Made by a program: the position numbers and the translations under genes. This document shows, piece after piece, positions 60,880 to 64,000 of a stretch of DNA of 64,000 nucleotides. This DNA is from Natronomonas marina. Lineage in GTDB: Archaea; Halobacteriota; Halobacteria; Halobacteriales; Haloarculaceae. The DNA lies in assembly GCF_024298905.1 (NCBI RefSeq), contig NZ_CP101154.1, positions 2,852,001-2,916,000 of the forward strand, in the 5' to 3' direction. The notes beneath the pieces are model-generated. The model searched no databases and was not told the origin of the DNA. It saw only the letters and a list, made by a program, of their open reading frames with translations. Each line of letters opens with the position of its first letter. Within the stretch, counting starts at the first letter, position 1.

Positions 60880-62070
60880 TCACTTCTCGAACGGGGCATC
60901 CGGGCTCTCGATCGTACCCCGCTCGTGGAACACCGCTATCTCGTCGTCCGAGAAGTCGAGGGAGCGAAGGACCGCCTCCGTGTGCTCGCCGACTTCGGGG
61001 AGGGGCCCCGGGGACCGTTCGGTCCCGTGCACCCGCAACGGCGTCGTCGAGACCGTCACTTTCTCCCCGTCGGTATCGTCGATCTCCGTGACGGTCCCGC
61101 GACGCCTGAGGTGTTCGTCCCGGTGGGCCTCGGGGACGGAGTTGACCTCCGAAACCGGGACGTCGTTGGCCAGCAGTACCGACATGAGTTCCTCCCGCGT
61201 GTACTGCCCGAACACCTCCTCGATCGCCGCGTACAGCGCGTCCCTGTGTTCCAGCCTGTCGTCGTCGGTCTCGAAGCGCGGGTCGTCGATCCACCCGGCC
61301 CGGTCGATGGCCTCGCAGAACCGCCGCCAGATTGGCTGGTAGGGGACGGAGAGGTACACCGGATCGTCCGCCGTCTCGAAGACGCCGACCGGGGCGTACC
61401 CGTCGTAGGTGTGGCCGCTTCGAACGGGCGACTCGCCCGTCTTGCTGTAGTGGGTGTACCAGTAGCCCATGAACGCCGCCGCCGTATCGACGAGCGACGC
61501 CTCGACGTGTCGTCCCTCGCCCGTCCGTTCGCGGGCGAAGAGGCCGACCACGATCCCGAGGGCCGCGACGAACCCCGTCGAGACGTCGATCACCGAGGAG
61601 CCGACTCTGGACGGTTTCCGGTCGGGTTCGCCCGTCACGTCCATCAGCCCCGACATGGCCTGGGCGAGCGGATCGAGCGCCGGACGGTCGCTGTACGGTC
61701 CGTCCTCGCCGAACCCCGTGACCGAACAGTAGACGATCCCCTCGTTGTACGACCGGACCGTCTCGTAGTCGTAGCCGAGTCGCTCTATCGTCTCGTTCCG
61801 GTAGTTGTGGACGAAGACGTCGACCTCCTCGATCAGTCGCCGGAGTATCCGGTCGCCGTCCTCGCTCTTCAGATCGACCGCGATCGATAGCTTGTCCCGA
61901 CAGAGGTTGGGAAAGAAAGTTCCGCCGATCAGCCGCCGCTGTGCGCCGCCGCCCGGCGGTTCGACCGAGAGGACCTCCGCACCCAGCTCGGCGAGCGCCT
62001 GGGTGGCCGACGGGGCCGCGGCGCTCTGTGAGATGTCCAGTACGGTGATCCCGTCCAGCGGTGCTTCCAT
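60880..62070 (-). CDS. CaiB/BaiF family (class III) CoA-transferase
   Basis: A 396-residue class III CoA-transferase. PALDPLAQAMSGLMDVTGEP holds the catalytic Asp133, and LCRDKLSIAVDLKSEDGD plus the usual C-terminal features are present. A minus-strand gattaatac box at 62098-62106 is 32 nt upstream. Divergent from the citryl-CoA-lyase-like gene. Confidence 0.88.
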   Translation of the reverse strand: MEAPLDGITVLDISQSAAAPSATQALAELGAEVLSVEPPGGGAQRRLIGGTFFPNLCRDKLSIAVDLKSEDGDRILRRLIEEVDVFVHNYRNETIERLGYDYETVRSYNEGIVYCSVTGFGEDGPYSDRPALDPLAQAMSGLMDVTGEPDRKPSRVGSSVIDVSTGFVAALGIVVGLFARERTGEGRHVEASLVDTAAAFMGYWYTHYSKTGESPVRSGHTYDGYAPVGVFETADDPVYLSVPYQPIWRRFCEAIDRAGWIDDPRFETDDDRLEHRDALYAAIEEVFGQYTREELMSVLLANDVPVSEVNSVPEAHRDEHLRRRGTVTEIDDTDGEKVTVSTTPLRVHGTERSPGPLPEVGEHTEAVLRSLDFSDDEIAVFHERGTIESPDAPFEK

Positions 62071-62241
62071 CGCTCCTTTCGGGTACGGGCCGCTCTCGTA
62101 TTAATCACCGGGGGCACTCGCCGGTACCGTTCGGAGAGGACCGCGAACGTGGAGCTTGTGACGCCGAAAGCGCGAGGGCGCTCGGTGCTCCGTCGTTTCG
62201 ACGACCGCGTATCCGAACACCGCCGGGACGACGGGGCCCGA

Positions 62242-62249
62242 TACTTATT
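62242..62249 (+). promoter_or_regulatory. TATA element of citryl-CoA-lyase-like gene
   Basis: tacttatt, centred 27 nt before the ATG at 62273. Confidence 0.6.
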
Positions 62250-62272
62250 AGACGGCGGGTCGTCCCGGCGGT

Positions 62273-63031
62273 ATGGGAAACCGATTCGAAACGGCCCTGT
62301 CGAGTCACGACGAACGCTCGATATCGGTCCGCGAGAAGGACCTCTCGACGGAGGTCATGGGCGAGATGGAATTCACGGCGGCGCTGTACTACCTCTGGAC
62401 CGGCGACGTCCCGACCGCCGGCGAACGGCGGCTCCTCGATGCGGTGTTGTCGTCGCTGATGGTACACGGGACGACGCCGTCGGCGATCGCGAGTCGGCTC
62501 ACGGCCATGTCGGAGCCCGACGCCGTACAGGCGGCGATAGCGAGCGGTATCCTCGGCGTCGGCTCCCAGTTCATCGGGACGATGAAGAACTGCTCGGAGG
62601 AGCTCCAGGCCGTCGTCAAGGCGGAAGACGGCGACGCCGCGATAACGGAGTTGGTGGCCGAGTACCAGCGGGACGGAACCCCGTTCCCGGGCATCGGACA
62701 CCCGCACCTCGAACCGGTCGATCCGCGGGCGGAACGGCTGTTCGAACTGGCCGACACGGAGGGCGTCGCGGGGGATCACGTCGACGCCGTCCGGGACGTT
62801 CGAGAGGCGTTCGAGAACGCCACCGGCGAGGCCCTGCCGATAAACGCGACCGGGGCCATCGCGGCCGTGACCTCGGACCTGGGGATGTCCCCGACGGCGG
62901 CCCGGGGGCTCGCAGTGATCAGCCGGGCGACCGGCGTCACCGGGGAGGTCCTCGAAGAGCAGGAGAACCCGATGGCGGTCGACATCTGGCAGTACGTCGA
63001 CGGGAACACCGAACCCCCGGCCGACGGGTGA
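62273..63031 (+). CDS. Citryl-CoA lyase-like protein (citrate synthase superfamily)
   Basis: A 252-residue short citrate synthase-fold protein. SSLMVHGTTPSAIASRLTAMS holds His65 and GIGHPHLEPVDPRAERLFELA holds His143, two of the usual catalytic residues. The third, Asp in NVDGA, reads NATGA (Thr193). So it may lack the enolisation Asp, or use another residue. Would split or form a citryl- or citramalyl-type CoA thioester. Confidence 0.75.
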   Translation: MGNRFETALSSHDERSISVREKDLSTEVMGEMEFTAALYYLWTGDVPTAGERRLLDAVLSSLMVHGTTPSAIASRLTAMSEPDAVQAAIASGILGVGSQFIGTMKNCSEELQAVVKAEDGDAAITELVAEYQRDGTPFPGIGHPHLEPVDPRAERLFELADTEGVAGDHVDAVRDVREAFENATGEALPINATGAIAAVTSDLGMSPTAARGLAVISRATGVTGEVLEEQENPMAVDIWQYVDGNTEPPADG

Positions 63032-63058
63032 GCCTCCCGGAGCCGAAGCCGTCCGACC

Positions 63059-64000
63059 TCAGAGGCCGACTTCCGACGCGATAGTCTCCAGTTGGATCTC
63101 GGAGGTCCCCTCCGGGATGCGGAGCAGGCGAGCGTACCGGAACACCCGCTGGATCGGGTACTCGTAGCTCAGCCCGTTCGCCCCGAACACCTGCACCGCG
63201 TTGTCGGCCGCCTCGAACAGCTTCTCGGTCGCGTAGTACTTGGCGATGGCGCTCTGTTTGGCCGGGTCCTCGCCCTGGTCGACGCGCCAGGCAGTCTTCA
63301 ACACGAGGTTCTCCGCCGTCTCCTGCCAGGTAGCGATGTCGGCTATCATGCGGCGAACGTGCTGTCGCTTGCCGATGGGTTCGCCCCACGCCGTCCGCTG
63401 GGTGGCGTAGTCGACGACCTCCTCGAGGAGGTACGACATGAGGCCCGCACACCGGGCGGCTATCCGTAGCCGGCCCTCGTTGAGGAACCGCATCGCGTTG
63501 TAGAACCCCTCGCCCCGCTCGCCGATCAGGTGGGACTCCGGTACGCGACAGTTATCGAACTCGACTTCGGCCTGCATCCCGTCGTTGAACAGGGTCTGGT
63601 TGATGCGCTCGACCGAGAAGCCGGGGTTGTCCGTGTCGAACAGGAACGCCGACACGCGGTCCGGCCCCTCCTTTTCCGGATCGGTGACGGCGAACACCTG
63701 TCCGTAGTCGGCGTAGGGGCTGTTGGTTATCCACATCTTGGTGCCGTCGATGACCCACTCGTCGCCGTCCTTCTCGGCGGTCGTCGCCATGTCGAGGGCG
63801 TCCGATCCCGACGTGCTCTCCGTGAGAACGAAACACCCGCTCTTGCGGCCGGCGACCGCGGGAACGAGATACTCCTCTTTCAGCTCGTCGTCGAGTTCGA
63901 GCAACGTGGAGTGAGGGCCCGCCGCCCCCTCGATCACGTACATCTTCAGGCCGAGGCCCTTCGAGTAGAGGTGAAAGAGCACCCGAACCAGCTCTACCGC
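63059..64000 (-). CDS. Acyl-CoA dehydrogenase (N-terminal part outside window)
   Basis: 313 residues from the 3' end. FVLTESTSGSDALDMATTAEKDG, the IDGTKMWITNSPYADYGQVF stretch and the catalytic Glu in RIPEGTSEIQ are present (EGT type). The N-terminus lies beyond the right edge; the frame is open to base 64000. Converges with the citryl-CoA-lyase-like gene. Confidence 0.88.
   Translation of the reverse strand, partial: AVELVRVLFHLYSKGLGLKMYVIEGAAGPHSTLLELDDELKEEYLVPAVAGRKSGCFVLTESTSGSDALDMATTAEKDGDEWVIDGTKMWITNSPYADYGQVFAVTDPEKEGPDRVSAFLFDTDNPGFSVERINQTLFNDGMQAEVEFDNCRVPESHLIGERGEGFYNAMRFLNEGRLRIAARCAGLMSYLLEEVVDYATQRTAWGEPIGKRQHVRRMIADIATWQETAENLVLKTAWRVDQGEDPAKQSAIAKYYATEKLFEAADNAVQVFGANGLSYEYPIQRVFRYARLLRIPEGTSEIQLETIASEVGL

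Overview
This window looks like chromosomal DNA of a haloarchaeon. The supporting signs are very high GC, acidic Asp/Glu-rich proteins, Tat-type lipoproteins (twin Arg plus lipobox), several F420-dependent LLM-type oxidoreductases, and archaeal TATA elements about 26-32 nt upstream of many start codons, which implies leaderless mRNAs. Species cannot be assigned. I see no rRNA, tRNA, transposase, integrase or CRISPR array, and no recognisable DNA-binding regulator. Function calls come from motifs and sequence resemblance read by eye; no database search was possible.

The window is almost entirely a catabolic and transport region for CoA-activated acids. Layout: (1) 1-4.6 kb, a branched-chain-amino-acid-type (Liv) ABC importer split over a divergent promoter region: binding protein and LivF leftward, LivH-LivM-LivG rightward. 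(2) 4.6-16.5 kb, single genes: MaoC hot-dog dehydratases, an acyl-CoA ligase, SDR, two LLM oxidoreductases, two enoyl-CoA hydratases, a PanE-like reductase and a DUF1932-type dehydrogenase. (3) 16.6-23.7 kb, a TAXI-type TRAP transporter plus a HyuA/HyuB pair, with visibly lower GC than the flanks and a shared promoter element. (4) 24.0-26.5 kb, a tightly overlapping operon of CaiC-like ligase, FAS1-like dehydratase half and MaoC half. (5) 26.5-32.8 kb, a second complete Liv importer on the minus strand with an LLM oxidoreductase inside it. (6) 32.9-37.6 kb, a 2-oxoacid dehydrogenase: E1-beta and E1-alpha leftward, and a divergent E2 carrying a C-terminal OsmC-like peroxidase domain, then a tandem CMD protein. 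(7) 37.8-45.5 kb, acyl-CoA dehydrogenases, cupins, a class III CoA-transferase, a hydratase, an HpcH/HpaI aldolase and a metallo-beta-lactamase fold hydrolase. (8) 45.6-53.7 kb, two more HyuA/HyuB systems facing each other; the second HyuB ends in an acetone-carboxylase-gamma-like zinc ribbon. (9) 53.8-64 kb, an AMACR-like racemase, SurE, an HMG-CoA-synthase-like protein without its catalytic residues coupled to a DUF35 protein and an SCP-x-type thiolase, two acyl-CoA dehydrogenases, an SDR, a CoA-transferase and a citryl-CoA-lyase-like protein.

Together the genes could import small organic acids or ketones (Liv and TRAP), activate them by ATP-dependent ligases, CoA-transferases or carboxylase-like Hyu enzymes, process them by beta-oxidation-type steps (dehydrogenase, hydratase, SDR, thiolase or lyase), and feed acetyl-CoA or 2-oxoacids to central metabolism. 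The substrates are not determinable from sequence alone. The most novel observations are the E2-OsmC fusion, the HyuB-gamma fusion, the pseudo-HMG-CoA synthase in a thiolase/DUF35 operon, a promoter element shared by the TRAP and Hyu genes, and short leaderless ORFs overlapping two gene starts.
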